Below the pieces are notes generated by a model that saw nothing but the letters and a program-made list of their open reading frames with translations, had not been told where the DNA came from and searched no databases. From Bacillota bacterium (GTDB lineage Bacteria > Bacillota > Clostridia > Christensenellales > Aristaeellaceae), in the NCBI GenBank assembly GCA_023413135.1, contig JAEZQK010000017.1:1-64000 (forward strand): 64,000 nucleotides of DNA, in the 5' to 3' direction. The position numbers were made by a program, and so were the translations under genes. Every line of letters starts with the position of its first letter. The first letter of the stretch is position 1. Positions 8,265 through 17,547 of the stretch are shown one piece after another.

Positions 8265-9710
8265 CGTGACGGAGGCGGCGGAAGGATCGTTTTCAGAAGG
8301 GGTGCCGGACTCGGATTCATCGCCGCCGGCAGGCGCGCCTGTCTGGCCGCCCGGCGCGGTGCCGGTCAGGTATTTGCGCATCATGTAGCCCGTCTGGCCC
8401 TTTACGGTAACATACGCCCAGGTGCTGTTCGTATAGGCATGCACGTTTACGGGTGTACCGTTAAAATATTTCCCAATGATGGCGGCTGATGCGCCCGGGG
8501 ATTTCCGAAGCTTGAGCAGGCCGTCCTCAACGCTTACATACAGGGTGGCGATCACCGTGTCCGTTCCAGCGGGTTTTGAAAAGCTATCCTTCAAATACTC
8601 CGTCAGCATGTAACCTGTTTTGCCATCCACTCGCACATAAGCCCAGTTGTCTGTGGTGGAAAGCACCGTCACCTGCTGGCCGTTATAATACTCGCCCAAT
8701 GTTTTGTGCTGGGCACTGGTTGAGTAGGTCAGGTAAACCGGTTGATCGGCGGTGGCAGTTACATACATGATGCGGCTGCTTTCCAGCTCGGTTTCGTTTT
8801 CTTCCGATCCGGGGACAGGGGCATCGGGATCCTCATTCAGGTATTTGAGCATCATATAGCCAAACTTACCGCTGCCATCCTCGACACGAAGGTAGGCCCA
8901 CCCGTTATACCTGGAGTATACGGTGACCTTCGTGCCGTTTGGATACAGGCCGATGGCGATGGCGCTTGTATTGGCATTTCTACGCATATAGAGCCCGCCG
9001 GTGTTGCCCGTGCGGACGTACATGGTAGTCTGCTCCCGCGCCGCCGGCTCGACCACCGCGGATGGCTTACTGGAAGATAGGGCGGCGCTGCGGATATATC
9101 CATTCTGATCGTTGATGACAACGGCTGCCCAGGATCCGCCGTCGGATATAACGGAAACCGCTGTTCCATTTTTGTGATAGGCGATCACACTCGATGTTTC
9201 GCTGTTGTATACGTACAGGTTTGCGCCGCCATCTTCGGTTTTGACGTATTTGATGCAGGAAACCGGCTGCCCGCCCGAATTGCCCGAGCCGCTGGGCTCT
9301 GCAAGGCTTCCGTCGTTTTTGGATATGCTGCCCTCGCCGGCCAATAATTCATGCACCCCATCGGATAAGCCGGTGGACGCTGCGAACAAATACAAGCAGC
9401 CGACGACTTTGCTGGCTTGTACGATGGTGGTTTTGCGCTGGCTGTTTTCCATGTAGGCAATATTGTAAAATTCCATGCCGCTTTGGTCCCGAAACGACCC
9501 GTCCACCTTACAGTATGTATTGGCGGCAATGGTGCCGGTGGCAGTCAGCACGCCATTTACATGCGTATAGGACGAGGTTGCAGAACCTACCTTGACAGAA
9601 CAGGAAAGGTCCCATTGGCGCTGCGCGTCGTCGTCTGCGGCGGCAGGGATAACCGGTAACAGCATGAACGACATCATCAGTGCTATCAGGATCATCCACC
9701 GATTCTTCAT
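7521..9710 (-). CDS. Secreted multi-SH3-repeat protein
   Basis: A 729-residue exported protein with a signal peptide (MKNRWMILIALMMSFMLLPVIPAAA). The ATG at 9710 is chosen for its AAGGAGA site; the longer frame has no ribosome site and extends through the promoter. After a ~170-residue unique N-terminal part there are about seven SH3b modules, each with an 'LxLRKSAN' entry, 'GKYxNGxxVTVHS' and 'GWAxVTVxGKxGYMMxxFL' strands. The last three repeat with an exact 93-residue period and nearly identical sequence. Acidic Gly/Ser/Thr/Glu-rich linkers join the modules. This suggests a wall-binding or adhesive surface protein with no visible enzyme domain. The next minus-strand gene upstream is another SH3 protein with its own promoter. 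Confidence 0.85.
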   Translation of the reverse strand: MKNRWMILIALMMSFMLLPVIPAAADDDAQRQWDLSCSVKVGSATSSYTHVNGVLTATGTIAANTYCKVDGSFRDQSGMEFYNIAYMENSQRKTTIVQASKVVGCLYLFAASTGLSDGVHELLAGEGSISKNDGSLAEPSGSGNSGGQPVSCIKYVKTEDGGANLYVYNSETSSVIAYHKNGTAVSVISDGGSWAAVVINDQNGYIRSAALSSSKPSAVVEPAAREQTTMYVRTGNTGGLYMRRNANTSAIAIGLYPNGTKVTVYSRYNGWAYLRVEDGSGKFGYMMLKYLNEDPDAPVPGSEENETELESSRIMYVTATADQPVYLTYSTSAQHKTLGEYYNGQQVTVLSTTDNWAYVRVDGKTGYMLTEYLKDSFSKPAGTDTVIATLYVSVEDGLLKLRKSPGASAAIIGKYFNGTPVNVHAYTNSTWAYVTVKGQTGYMMRKYLTGTAPGGQTGAPAGGDESESGTPSENDPSAASVTMVVKTGNDGKLHLRKSANTGSASLGKYVNGAAVTVHSTVNGWAHVTVGGKTGYMMLTFLAEPSAGGEAGQTEGENVTQENTAGSDNSSQASGTMVVRTANDGKLHLRKSANTSAMSLGKYANGEAVTVHSTANGWAHVTVGGNMGYMMLTFLAEQSAGDDAGQTESENATLENTAEQDNSSAASGTMVVKTGNDGKLHLRRTASTSSVSLGKYANGAQVTVHAISGEWARVTVDGKSGYMMLKFLSE

Positions 9711-9784
9711 GGCCCATTCTCTCCTTGTCATCGAAAAAACGCTTGCGGCATTATTTACTTTTCGCCATATCACACATCTTTCAA

Positions 9785-9813
9785 ACCGTAACATATTCGC
9801 CATATTTTGTCAA
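9785..9813 (-). promoter_or_regulatory. Promoter of the multi-SH3 gene
   Basis: On the minus strand a perfect TTGACA (9813-9808) is followed after 17 bases by TACGGT (9790-9785). The -10 is weak but preceded by TGT, an extended -10 arrangement. It lies about 75 bases before the chosen start and inside the longer frame, which supports the shorter protein. Confidence 0.6.
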
Positions 9814-9912
9814 CATAAAATGTGGAAAAATTTTATTTCCGGTAAAAGGGGCAGGTTTGGAGCAAAAGAGTCTTTATATTTCGGTCAGATGATCCTTCCG
9901 GTACGGTTCCTC

Positions 9913-11106
9913 CTATTCTGTTGCCATAAGGTACTTCGCCATCACGAATCCCCGAATGCCATTCACTTCTATTTCGCACCATTCCCCGCCGCGCTGGATG
10001 ACCAACACTTCGGTACCGGTTTTGAATTCGCCGATCGTGCGGCTGCCGCCATCGGCCTCCAGGCGGATGTTGATGGTGGTGCCACCTGTTGCTTTCCCAT
10101 TATAGATTAGCTTGCCCGTATCTACCGATTCCCCTGCTATGCCATGAAATTTGAGGCAATCGGTAAGGATATATCCCACGGCGTTTTTGTAATTGATCTT
10201 GGTATAGGTTTTGCCATATTCCAGCACGCCCACCAGCGTGCCGGCTTTGCACTGCTTGAGCAAGTTGGCATCACCGGAGGCCGACTTGCGAAGGCTTGCT
10301 TTCCCGGTCCGGGGCGTATGGATGACGGCCAGCTTTTTATCCTCCGGCACATCCTGGCCAAAGCTCAAATCGGCGGTTAAGACTTCGTATGTGCCACCGT
10401 TATAGGAAACGGTGGAGATTGCCGATCCAAGGGTCTTTATCGTAACAGACACACCATCTTGGGTTGTGGCGGCTTGCCGTGTCTCTTTGGGTTCACGCTT
10501 CGGGGCAGGCTTTAAAGGGGTGGATGCGGTTGCGACGGGAGCTGCATCCGCCTGGGTTTTCTCCGGCGTTGTGGCTGCGGCATCCGAAACAGTTTCCTGG
10601 CTGCCGGCTTGAGCGGATTCACGTACCGCCCGGGCGGCGGGAGAATCGGGAAGCTCAAATTCCACACCGGAGTAATCTGTCTTCCCTTCCGCCAACAGGC
10701 TCGGCGCGATCAGGATAACCAGGTTTTGTGATACTTTCCGATCATGCCTTGGGTCCAGTTCATGGATATTATGAGCAAAGCCGTCTGATCCTCTAATTTG
10801 AGAGGAACAACGAACAAGCAAAGCTTCTTCGACCCAGCCATATCCCTTTACTCCATTAATCATCCATGTAACGCCCGTCCAGCCATCCGTAGAATCATCT
10901 TTATGCACATATGTGTTTGCCGGCAGCGTTGCAATGAATTTGCCTCTATCATCGGGGCCGGGATATTGATATGCGTCAACCGACCTGGAAGTCTTGGAGT
11001 TGCAGGATAAATTCCATTCCTCCTGCGTTATGGCGAGTGCGCCTGAAGCAGGAAGAAGGCAGGTCAGGACAAGCAGGCAAGCGAGCAACTTCTTTGACCG
11101 CTTCAT
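9913..11106 (-). CDS. Secreted SH3-domain protein
   Basis: A 397-residue protein with a signal peptide (MKRSKKLLACLLVLTCLLPASGALA). Start at 11106 with GGAG 8 bases upstream. An N-terminal region (residues 25-120) looks like a divergent SH3 module (FIATLPANTYVHKDDSTDGWTGV, then GYGWVEEALLV). A middle Ala/Thr/Pro/Lys-rich segment resembles a wall-spanning linker. Two C-terminal SH3b modules follow: ASLRKSASGDANLLKQCKAGT...GYILTDCLKF and INIRLEADGGSRTIGEFKTGTEV...GFVMAKYL. It shares module style with the 7521-9710 protein and the SH3 protein of the M56 operon, so this 10-kb stretch holds three related secreted proteins. No enzyme motif is visible. Confidence 0.8.
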   Translation of the reverse strand: MKRSKKLLACLLVLTCLLPASGALAITQEEWNLSCNSKTSRSVDAYQYPGPDDRGKFIATLPANTYVHKDDSTDGWTGVTWMINGVKGYGWVEEALLVRCSSQIRGSDGFAHNIHELDPRHDRKVSQNLVILIAPSLLAEGKTDYSGVEFELPDSPAARAVRESAQAGSQETVSDAAATTPEKTQADAAPVATASTPLKPAPKREPKETRQAATTQDGVSVTIKTLGSAISTVSYNGGTYEVLTADLSFGQDVPEDKKLAVIHTPRTGKASLRKSASGDANLLKQCKAGTLVGVLEYGKTYTKINYKNAVGYILTDCLKFHGIAGESVDTGKLIYNGKATGGTTINIRLEADGGSRTIGEFKTGTEVLVIQRGGEWCEIEVNGIRGFVMAKYLMATE

Positions 11107-11255
11107 GGGGATTGCTCCTTTCAATTTTGCTGGGATCTTCATCCTCTGCTATTGTTCAGGTACCCTACTTATGGTCAGAACGGAAAAGCAAGCGACCTGG
11201 GCATCACTTTTGCAATCCGCCTCACCCTTAATACTTTTGCCACATTTTTAGAGTA

Positions 11256-11284
11256 AATATACCTTGAAAGTCAGAAATTGTCAA
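11256..11284 (-). promoter_or_regulatory. Strong sigma-A promoter of the 9913-11106 gene
   Basis: On the minus strand TTGACA (11284-11279), a 17-base spacer and TATATT (11261-11256) form a near-consensus promoter, giving a ~140-base leader. The remainder of 11107-11459 is AT-rich and shows no gene, RNA or hairpin that I can support. Confidence 0.75.
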
Positions 11285-11459
11285 CACATTTCGTAATATA
11301 TTTGCAAATATTTGTAATCATCGACAGGATCTTTGCCAGGCATGTCAAACCCATTGATGCAAGAACATGAGACATTGATAATTTATTCCATCAATGATAA
11401 TATGAGGGCGACTCAATATCCGCATCCATATTTTGAGTTCATAAAAATGAGGTATCGCC

Positions 11460-12065
11460 GTGGAGATCATGAAACTGAGTCCGGAGCAGAAAAAGCACGC
11501 CGCCAAGGTAGTGTCCAACGCATTTTTCGATTACCCATCGCTGGTTTTCTATTTCCCCCACCCCAAAAGAAGAGCCCTCCTACTGACATGGTATATGGAA
11601 CGTGTCCTCAACACCGCTTTTTTGTTCGGAGAAGTTCTGGCGACAGAAGACGTTTCCGGCGTCCTTTTCGCGCTGCCGCCCGGCCACACCCGGCTTTCAG
11701 AACGGGATTACATAAAGAGCGGACTTCTGGCTGCCCCTCTCGTGATCGGATTACGCCGGTACCCCAGCGTATCGGAATGCGAAAACTACCTTGCCGACAC
11801 ACAGGAAAAACTGCTGGCCGGCCGGCCGCACTATTATCTCTGGGGCTTGGCAGTCGATCCGGCACGGCAGCGGTCAGGCTCCGGCACGATTCTCCTCGAA
11901 GCCTTTCTGAAAAGGGCGGATTCGGAGAACATGCCCGTCTACCTGGAGACGCACAGGAAACAGAATGTTGCCTACTATGAACAAAGGGGCTTCAGGCTCG
12001 TCCATACCGATATCATACCGAAGCATAATCTGGACTTCTGGTGCATGCTTCACGAACCATATTAA
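11460..12065 (+). CDS. GNAT-family acetyltransferase
   Basis: A 201-residue GCN5-related N-acetyltransferase. The fold signature is in the C-terminal half: YLWGLAVDPARQRSGSGTILLEAFLKRA is the strand-4/P-loop acetyl-CoA site (the usual Q/RxxGxG/A written as RQRSGSG), followed by VYLETHRKQNVAYYEQRGFRLV, the typical strand-5 to strand-6 region. The substrate cannot be predicted. The GTG start is preferred because GAGG lies 7 bases upstream. It is a single-gene unit closed by a hairpin terminator. Confidence 0.85.
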   Translation: MEIMKLSPEQKKHAAKVVSNAFFDYPSLVFYFPHPKRRALLLTWYMERVLNTAFLFGEVLATEDVSGVLFALPPGHTRLSERDYIKSGLLAAPLVIGLRRYPSVSECENYLADTQEKLLAGRPHYYLWGLAVDPARQRSGSGTILLEAFLKRADSENMPVYLETHRKQNVAYYEQRGFRLVHTDIIPKHNLDFWCMLHEPY

Positions 12066-12103
12066 ATGAGAAAAGGCCGACTTATGAAGCGGCCTTTTCT
12101 CAT
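12066..12103. terminator. Bidirectional terminator
   Basis: A 14-base perfect inverted repeat (ATGAGAAAAGGCCG / CGGCCTTTTCTCAT, arms 12066-12079 and 12090-12103). It lies between the stop of the acetyltransferase and the convergent flavoprotein gene, with T-rich sequence on either exit, so it can serve both. Confidence 0.9.
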
Positions 12104-12136
12104 TGCTTGTATGGATGTATGGGGTTTCCATGGGAA

Positions 12137-13531
12137 TCACTTGTCCGAAACCACCAGCGGTTCATCCTCAAACCAGACGTTGTCTTTTTTCAATGCGTTA
12201 TGCAGAGTGGAATACGGCAAATCCCGCATATCCTGATACCCGGCCGCAGCGAAAAGCGCCGCTGCGGTGCCCGCGGCTTGGCCCTGGGCCATGCAGGAAA
12301 CGGTATTGCGGGTGGACATGTGCGCGTCATGGTCCGAGGTGATCATCATGCCGATGGCATAAAGGTTTATTAAGCCCGTCACCTGGATGGCCCGCAAAGG
12401 TACCCCATAGGTACTGCCGTTTCGAATTTGAAACCTGGGCGCTTCATCGTGAAAGCCATAGGAGAAGATGTCATCCTTGAAGTGCGTCCCGTCAATGATC
12501 TCCTGGTTGTTAAGGTCATAATCGCACCGGATGCAACGCGCCCTGCGGATGGTGATGGTCGGGCTGGTGCGGGTAATGAAGGCATTTTGGCTGTTGGGGA
12601 TGACTTGCTTTAAAAGCTTGAGCGCCTCGGACTGCCGCCGGCGCAGTTCATATTCCGCCTGCGCAAGCGCATCCCGGTTGGTGGGACAGGCGGGCATATG
12701 GAAATTCAGCTTGATGAACATGAAATACCGGTCATGGATCGTGGTGGTTACGGTATGCATGCCCAGCTCTTTTGCCCTTTGATGGAAGGCGGGGTCAAGC
12801 TTTTCCCAGTTGCCGTCCACGCGGATGAGCTTCGGGCCCGCGCCGTCCCGGTTCCCCAATGCGTATTCCTTCAATGCCCCGTTCTTTAGCAGGAAGGCAT
12901 AATATTCGTCAATGTCAATGCCGGCGATGCCCATGCTATTGGCCACCGCATAGTCATTGGGCTGGGTAAACTGCGCCCCAGCCCTGGCGCAAAGATCGCC
13001 GAAGCCCGTGGCGTCGATCACCGCTTTGGCAAACAGCGCCTCGCAGCCCTCATGGGATTCCGTGATCACGGCAGTGATCCGGCCGTCTTTTGCCACCGCG
13101 TCCACCACCATGGTGTTCAGCAGCACATCCACCCCGGCTTCCCGCAGCATTTCCAGGGCAATCAGCTTATACACCTCCACATCCACGCAGAGGGTGTCTG
13201 AATCATAGCCGAAGTTCAGCAGCGTTTCGTTATGGCCCGATGCTCCGCCCGCTTTTGTCAGCCGGTCGATGAATTCCTCCGGCAGGCCACGGATTACTTT
13301 TTTCTTCTTTGCGCCGGGGAAGGCTTTCCACAGGTTGAAGAAGCTGTGCAGCCCGCAGCCCCCTTCGGTGGCGATGCCGCCCACATACCCCTTGTGCTCC
13401 ACCACCGCCGTCTTGGCACCATGGCGCGCGGCTGCGATTGCGGCAAATACGCCCGCCGTACCCGCCCCGCAGACCACTACGTCATATTGCCTGGCACCTA
13501 CCCTGGATTCAGGCCTGATATAAAAGTCCAT
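12137..13531 (-). CDS. FAD-dependent oxidoreductase (FAD_oxidored type), copy 2
   Basis: A 464-residue flavoprotein. The N-terminus has a dinucleotide-binding Rossmann motif (VVVCGAGTAGVFAAIAAARHG, about 18-38) ending with VVEH. The conserved GxxxxGGCGLHSFFN block follows, with ATGFGDLCARAG near 170 and a C-terminal MSTRNTVSCMAQGQAAGTAAAL segment that closes the FAD site in this family. No signal peptide, so cytoplasmic. It is a diverged paralogue of the gene just upstream (18-base gap) and last in the ABC/glycosidase-like operon. AGGAGG precedes the ATG. The substrate is unknown; oxidation of a sugar or of the aglycone released by the operon is inference. Confidence 0.85.
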   Translation of the reverse strand: MDFYIRPESRVGARQYDVVVCGAGTAGVFAAIAAARHGAKTAVVEHKGYVGGIATEGGCGLHSFFNLWKAFPGAKKKKVIRGLPEEFIDRLTKAGGASGHNETLLNFGYDSDTLCVDVEVYKLIALEMLREAGVDVLLNTMVVDAVAKDGRITAVITESHEGCEALFAKAVIDATGFGDLCARAGAQFTQPNDYAVANSMGIAGIDIDEYYAFLLKNGALKEYALGNRDGAGPKLIRVDGNWEKLDPAFHQRAKELGMHTVTTTIHDRYFMFIKLNFHMPACPTNRDALAQAEYELRRRQSEALKLLKQVIPNSQNAFITRTSPTITIRRARCIRCDYDLNNQEIIDGTHFKDDIFSYGFHDEAPRFQIRNGSTYGVPLRAIQVTGLINLYAIGMMITSDHDAHMSTRNTVSCMAQGQAAGTAAALFAAAGYQDMRDLPYSTLHNALKKDNVWFEDEPLVVSDK

Positions 13532-13548
13532 AGCGTCCTCCTGATGCT

Positions 13549-14925
13549 TTATTCACCCAGATACACGCCATGTTCCCGGAGCGTGGCGCGCAGCAGCTTC
13601 ACATCCAGCTGCCTTGGCGAAACACCTTTTATGGCGCACAGAGCCGCCGCGGTCCCCACAGCCTCCCCCTGGGCCATGCATGAAACGGTATTCCGTGTGG
13701 ACATGTGCGCCTCCCATTCACTGGTGATCAGGCGCCCCGCGACCAGCAATCCCTCGATTTTCACCGGCAGCAAAGCGCGGTAGGGAATGCCGTAGCATTT
13801 GGCGTCCTTGATCATGATCCTGGGGGCACAGTCATGGAATCCGTAGAGGAAAACCTCGTCCTCAAAGCGGGTCCCGTCCACGATCTCCTCCACGGAAAGA
13901 TCGTATTCGCATTTGATTACCCTGGTATAGCGCACGCCAAGGCCGTAGGAAGTCCAGTACACATACGCGTGCTCAAAACCCGGAATGTTTCTAACAAGCA
14001 TCCGGGACAGCTCCATAATTTGATGCCGGAGCTGAATCTCCGCCTCGGTGCATTCTTCGTTGTTGGTGGCGTCCACATTCCTTTTGTTGGCGGTATTGAT
14101 ATAGTTGAAATTGTTGGCATGGTAGGAGAAGCCCAAAGGCCCCCACATCCCGCTCTTTTCCATGAACTCCGTGAAGCGCGAGTCCTTCTTCAGGTCAAAT
14201 CCCAGGCGGATGACATCATCATCCCCGTCCTTTTCCCCGCGGATCAATTGGGTGACCATGTCGCGCTCTTCCAGGTATTTAACCAGCCGCTTCATGTCCA
14301 CGTTCATCATGCCGAAGGGGAAGCCCACCGAGGTGGTGCCGTGCTTCTTGATGAATTCAGCGCCCGCCAGGGCAGCCACATCCCCGTCGCCGGTGGTGTC
14401 GATCACCACTTTGGCCCGGACCGCCTGGCGGCCGGATTTGCTTTCGATCAGGATGCCCTCTGCCGTGTCCCCCTGCTTCATGACGCCGGCGATCATGGTA
14501 TGCAGCAGGATCCGCACGCCGGACTCCTCCAGCATTTGCAGGGCTACGTCCTTGAAGGCTTCCCAATCGATCAACGTGATAACGGAGTCATAGTTGCCAC
14601 CCTTATCCTGTTCCAGGTGGCCATACGATGATTTTTGCTCCACCAGCCGGTCGATCACCTCCTGGGGAAGGCCCTTGACCAGATGTTGTTTTTTTGCGAC
14701 GGGAAATGCCTTGTAAAGGTTAAAAAAACTATGCAAAGGGCCCGCACCGCTTAACATGGTGCCGCCGATGTATCCGTTTCGTTCTATCAGCATGGTGCTG
14801 GCCCCGGTCTTGGCGGAAGCCAGAGCGGCGATGAATCCCGCGGTCCCTCCCCCGCAGACCACCACGTCGCACTGGTAAGCGACGGGCGTTTGCAGCTTTT
14901 CCTCATAGTAGGTTATTTGACTCAT
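13549..14925 (-). CDS. FAD-dependent oxidoreductase (FAD_oxidored type), copy 1
   Basis: A 458-residue flavoprotein homologous to its downstream neighbour: Rossmann motif VVVCGGGTAGFIAALASAKTG, then GYIGGTMLSGAGPLHSFFN, a DTTGDGDVAALAGAEF block, and the C-terminal MSTRNTVSCMAQGEAVGTAAAL segment shared with copy 2. The start at 14925 is preferred because GGAGG lies 8 bases upstream; an ATG at 14940 overlaps the stop of the preceding gene and lacks a good site. Two flavoenzymes of one family in tandem suggest successive oxidation steps or a hetero-oligomer (inference). Confidence 0.85.
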   Translation of the reverse strand: MSQITYYEEKLQTPVAYQCDVVVCGGGTAGFIAALASAKTGASTMLIERNGYIGGTMLSGAGPLHSFFNLYKAFPVAKKQHLVKGLPQEVIDRLVEQKSSYGHLEQDKGGNYDSVITLIDWEAFKDVALQMLEESGVRILLHTMIAGVMKQGDTAEGILIESKSGRQAVRAKVVIDTTGDGDVAALAGAEFIKKHGTTSVGFPFGMMNVDMKRLVKYLEERDMVTQLIRGEKDGDDDVIRLGFDLKKDSRFTEFMEKSGMWGPLGFSYHANNFNYINTANKRNVDATNNEECTEAEIQLRHQIMELSRMLVRNIPGFEHAYVYWTSYGLGVRYTRVIKCEYDLSVEEIVDGTRFEDEVFLYGFHDCAPRIMIKDAKCYGIPYRALLPVKIEGLLVAGRLITSEWEAHMSTRNTVSCMAQGEAVGTAAALCAIKGVSPRQLDVKLLRATLREHGVYLGE

Positions 14926-14939
14926 AAGCTCATCCTCCA

Positions 14940-17516
14940 TCAGATTGTTTGAATCACCGCATAAGGATAGGGATACCGGGGATTGTACAGGCCCGGATAC
15001 AGAGAGCATGCCTGCCCCGGCTGCTGCAATGTAACATAGGCCATGATGTCCCAGGAGGAGGTCACCTCAGCCGCCGGAATTTCCGCATAGAAACCATCGC
15101 CCGCCTTTTCCATACGGACGGTCCGGAATTCGCCCATAAGCTGGTTCACATCGCGGTAATGCAGCACGGGAGTCTCCGGACATTCCATCATTCCGGCTAT
15201 AGCCGCCCGGATGCGAATCGTCTTACCGGCCTGTGCCATGGGCGGAAAATCCACAGTGATCTCAAAGGCTTTCAAGCCGGATTCGTCCTGGTCAGGCCTG
15301 CCGGCCAAAGCCTTCGGGAGCTCGTTTTGCTCCAGCAGGCGCTCCACGCTGGACAGGTCCTTGAGCAATTCCGGCGTCAGGTCGCCCCAGGTCCCCCTGC
15401 GGGTGGTGGAACCTGCGGAGCTGAAATCCAGGTCGTAGTAGTATTCCTTCTTTCCCAATTCCGACAGTGCCTGCCAGCTTTCGATGGCTTGGGTGAGGAG
15501 GTGGTGGCATTCCTGCAGAAATTCCGCACTCCCGGTTTCATTCCAACAGGCCAGCGCATAGGCTGAACGGATTTTTTGCGCGTGGTACATGCCCAGGTGC
15601 GAAACCATCTCCATATCCAGGCAGGCGGCCCGGAGTTCCGCTTCCTGGGCGCCTTCCTGCTTGAGGCACCGGATCAGCCGGGCCGTTTCACTAGAAAGCT
15701 CCTCCAGCCAGGTGGCATACTGCAGCGGCGTATATTTGCCCTGGGCTTTTTGGGCCGTGTGCACATCATGGGCGTATTCGTCGATCCCATAGAACAGGCC
15801 GTGATCGCTGGGTTCCGTGGAACCGTATGTGATGCTCTTGTAAAAGTCGTAGGAAGCAATTTTGTTCAGGTTGTTTTCCGCGAACAGTGCCCAGCCTGTA
15901 TTAAGCTCGGTCCAATACCGCAATGAGGGATGGACCGGCATATGCACCGTGGTAATCAGGGGAACAATCCGGCTGGCTACGGTCAACGCTTGTTCCAGCA
16001 ATATTCCATGCGCCTGACCAAAGCGCCTTGCAAATTCCCCTTCCCATACTTCAGCGTCCGTGTTGGAATTATACCCGAGTCGGCCATACAGGGTATACCA
16101 CAGCCAGAACCGCTCTTCCTCCCACTTTGCCTGATTCAGCGACTCATCCTTAAAAATCTTCCAGGGAGCCTTGTGAGATAATTCATGCCCATACTTTAGC
16201 GACAAAGGCGCGTTCACCTGGTATCCCGCTCCACCGGAAAGGGAGCAGCTTCTTGAAAACCTGCGGGCATAGTCCGCGTCTCCCCATAGGAACAGGTTGG
16301 TGGAGCCGTAGTTCCAGAGCCGGAAAATGACATCGTACTTCTTGGGCTTTTGAAGCATGTCCGCATAGGAATACCGCCGGGAATGGTTGTAGTTATGAAG
16401 CTGGGCAAGCTCTTCCGAGCGCATGATGGACAGGTGATAGGGAAGCGCAGCATGCTCGCACCAGTACTTGGTGGGCACTTCCACGTCCAGCCCCAAAGAC
16501 TGGGCATGGTCCACCATGGCCTCCGTCAGGCCCTTGGCCCGAAGGTCCAGCGTGAAGCGCTTGCCGACTTGATGGCCGGCTTCGGCCACCGCGTCGGCAC
16601 AGTGGTTCCAGAAATCCTCGGCGGAAACCTGGGTGCCGACCCCGGATTCGTGGTTCACCCGGAACTGCACAATGTCGATGCCGGGCACGGCCTTGAGCAG
16701 CTCCACAATCCCGGAATAGCAATATTCACTCAGTTCCCTTTCCGATTCCGGCAGGTTCTTTACCAAGGATTCCTGCACGGTGGTCCAGGGGCGCTGCTGC
16801 CAGGTGGCCAGCACAAACTTCATGCCCCAGCCGTGGCATACATCCACCATCCTGCGCAGGGCGGACAGGTTTTCCTGCCTGGAGGTGGTCACCCGGTCCG
16901 TCAAACCCACCGCCTCATATCCCTTCACCGGCAGGAAGAAGGGATACGGAGGGGACATGTAGGCCGTATCGAAGCCGAGGATCAGGCAGAACCGGTTGAA
17001 CCTGGTATAGGCCAGGCGCTTGAAGTAGTACTTAAGGAATTCTTCCGACAAGAACCACTCGTTGTCCAGATGGCCCAGCAGATAGCGGTCCATGCAGCGC
17101 ACCTGGTTTTCGGGACTTTCGGTATATTCCCGGGCGTTTATAATGGCGTCCACGCCATACAGCCTGATTTTCCTGGCCATCTCCAGAAGCAGATACAAAA
17201 GACCCGCATCATCGGCGCCCGCCAGCAAAAGCAGTTCCCCTGTCCTGCTTTTTAACCGGAAGCAGCCAAGACTCTCACGCTGCAAAGGCATCTGCTTGCA
17301 ATTACCTTCCAGCAGAACCTTCACCTGGTAGTCCGACACGGTACCAATTACTGCCGTCCATTCCCCCGTTTTTCCGCTTGTAGGAAGGGATGGAACAATT
17401 TCAACATGGATCTTCTTTTCCTCAAGCGCGCTGAGGAATTCTTCGATCCCCGTTTGAACCACCTTGGAAAAACCCGGATTGCACAACTTCATCTTTAAAG
17501 AGTCTATAGCAAACAC
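14940..17516 (-). CDS. Large glycoside-hydrolase-like protein (alpha-glucuronidase/hexosaminidase style)
   Basis: An 858-residue protein, cytoplasmic by lack of a signal peptide. Residues 1-130 look like the alpha/beta N-terminal domain found before the TIM barrel of GH20/GH67-type enzymes. Residues ~135-470 read as a barrel (YFKRLAYTRFNRFCLILGFDTAY, HGWGMKFVLATWQQRP, VQFRVNHESGVGT, YDVIFRLWNYGSTNLFLWG). A helical domain and a C-terminal beta domain (~720-858) follow. The acidic residue in VNHESG is a candidate catalytic residue. I cannot assign a numbered family. It lies between the permeases and two flavoenzymes, so it most likely cleaves the imported glycoside. GTG at 17516 is the start used; ATG at 17492 is an alternative. 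Confidence 0.6.
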   Translation of the reverse strand: MFAIDSLKMKLCNPGFSKVVQTGIEEFLSALEEKKIHVEIVPSLPTSGKTGEWTAVIGTVSDYQVKVLLEGNCKQMPLQRESLGCFRLKSRTGELLLLAGADDAGLLYLLLEMARKIRLYGVDAIINAREYTESPENQVRCMDRYLLGHLDNEWFLSEEFLKYYFKRLAYTRFNRFCLILGFDTAYMSPPYPFFLPVKGYEAVGLTDRVTTSRQENLSALRRMVDVCHGWGMKFVLATWQQRPWTTVQESLVKNLPESERELSEYCYSGIVELLKAVPGIDIVQFRVNHESGVGTQVSAEDFWNHCADAVAEAGHQVGKRFTLDLRAKGLTEAMVDHAQSLGLDVEVPTKYWCEHAALPYHLSIMRSEELAQLHNYNHSRRYSYADMLQKPKKYDVIFRLWNYGSTNLFLWGDADYARRFSRSCSLSGGAGYQVNAPLSLKYGHELSHKAPWKIFKDESLNQAKWEEERFWLWYTLYGRLGYNSNTDAEVWEGEFARRFGQAHGILLEQALTVASRIVPLITTVHMPVHPSLRYWTELNTGWALFAENNLNKIASYDFYKSITYGSTEPSDHGLFYGIDEYAHDVHTAQKAQGKYTPLQYATWLEELSSETARLIRCLKQEGAQEAELRAACLDMEMVSHLGMYHAQKIRSAYALACWNETGSAEFLQECHHLLTQAIESWQALSELGKKEYYYDLDFSSAGSTTRRGTWGDLTPELLKDLSSVERLLEQNELPKALAGRPDQDESGLKAFEITVDFPPMAQAGKTIRIRAAIAGMMECPETPVLHYRDVNQLMGEFRTVRMEKAGDGFYAEIPAAEVTSSWDIMAYVTLQQPGQACSLYPGLYNPRYPYPYAVIQTI

Positions 17517-17547
17517 ACCGCCTTCTGTCCCTTTTGCACAGGGTTTT

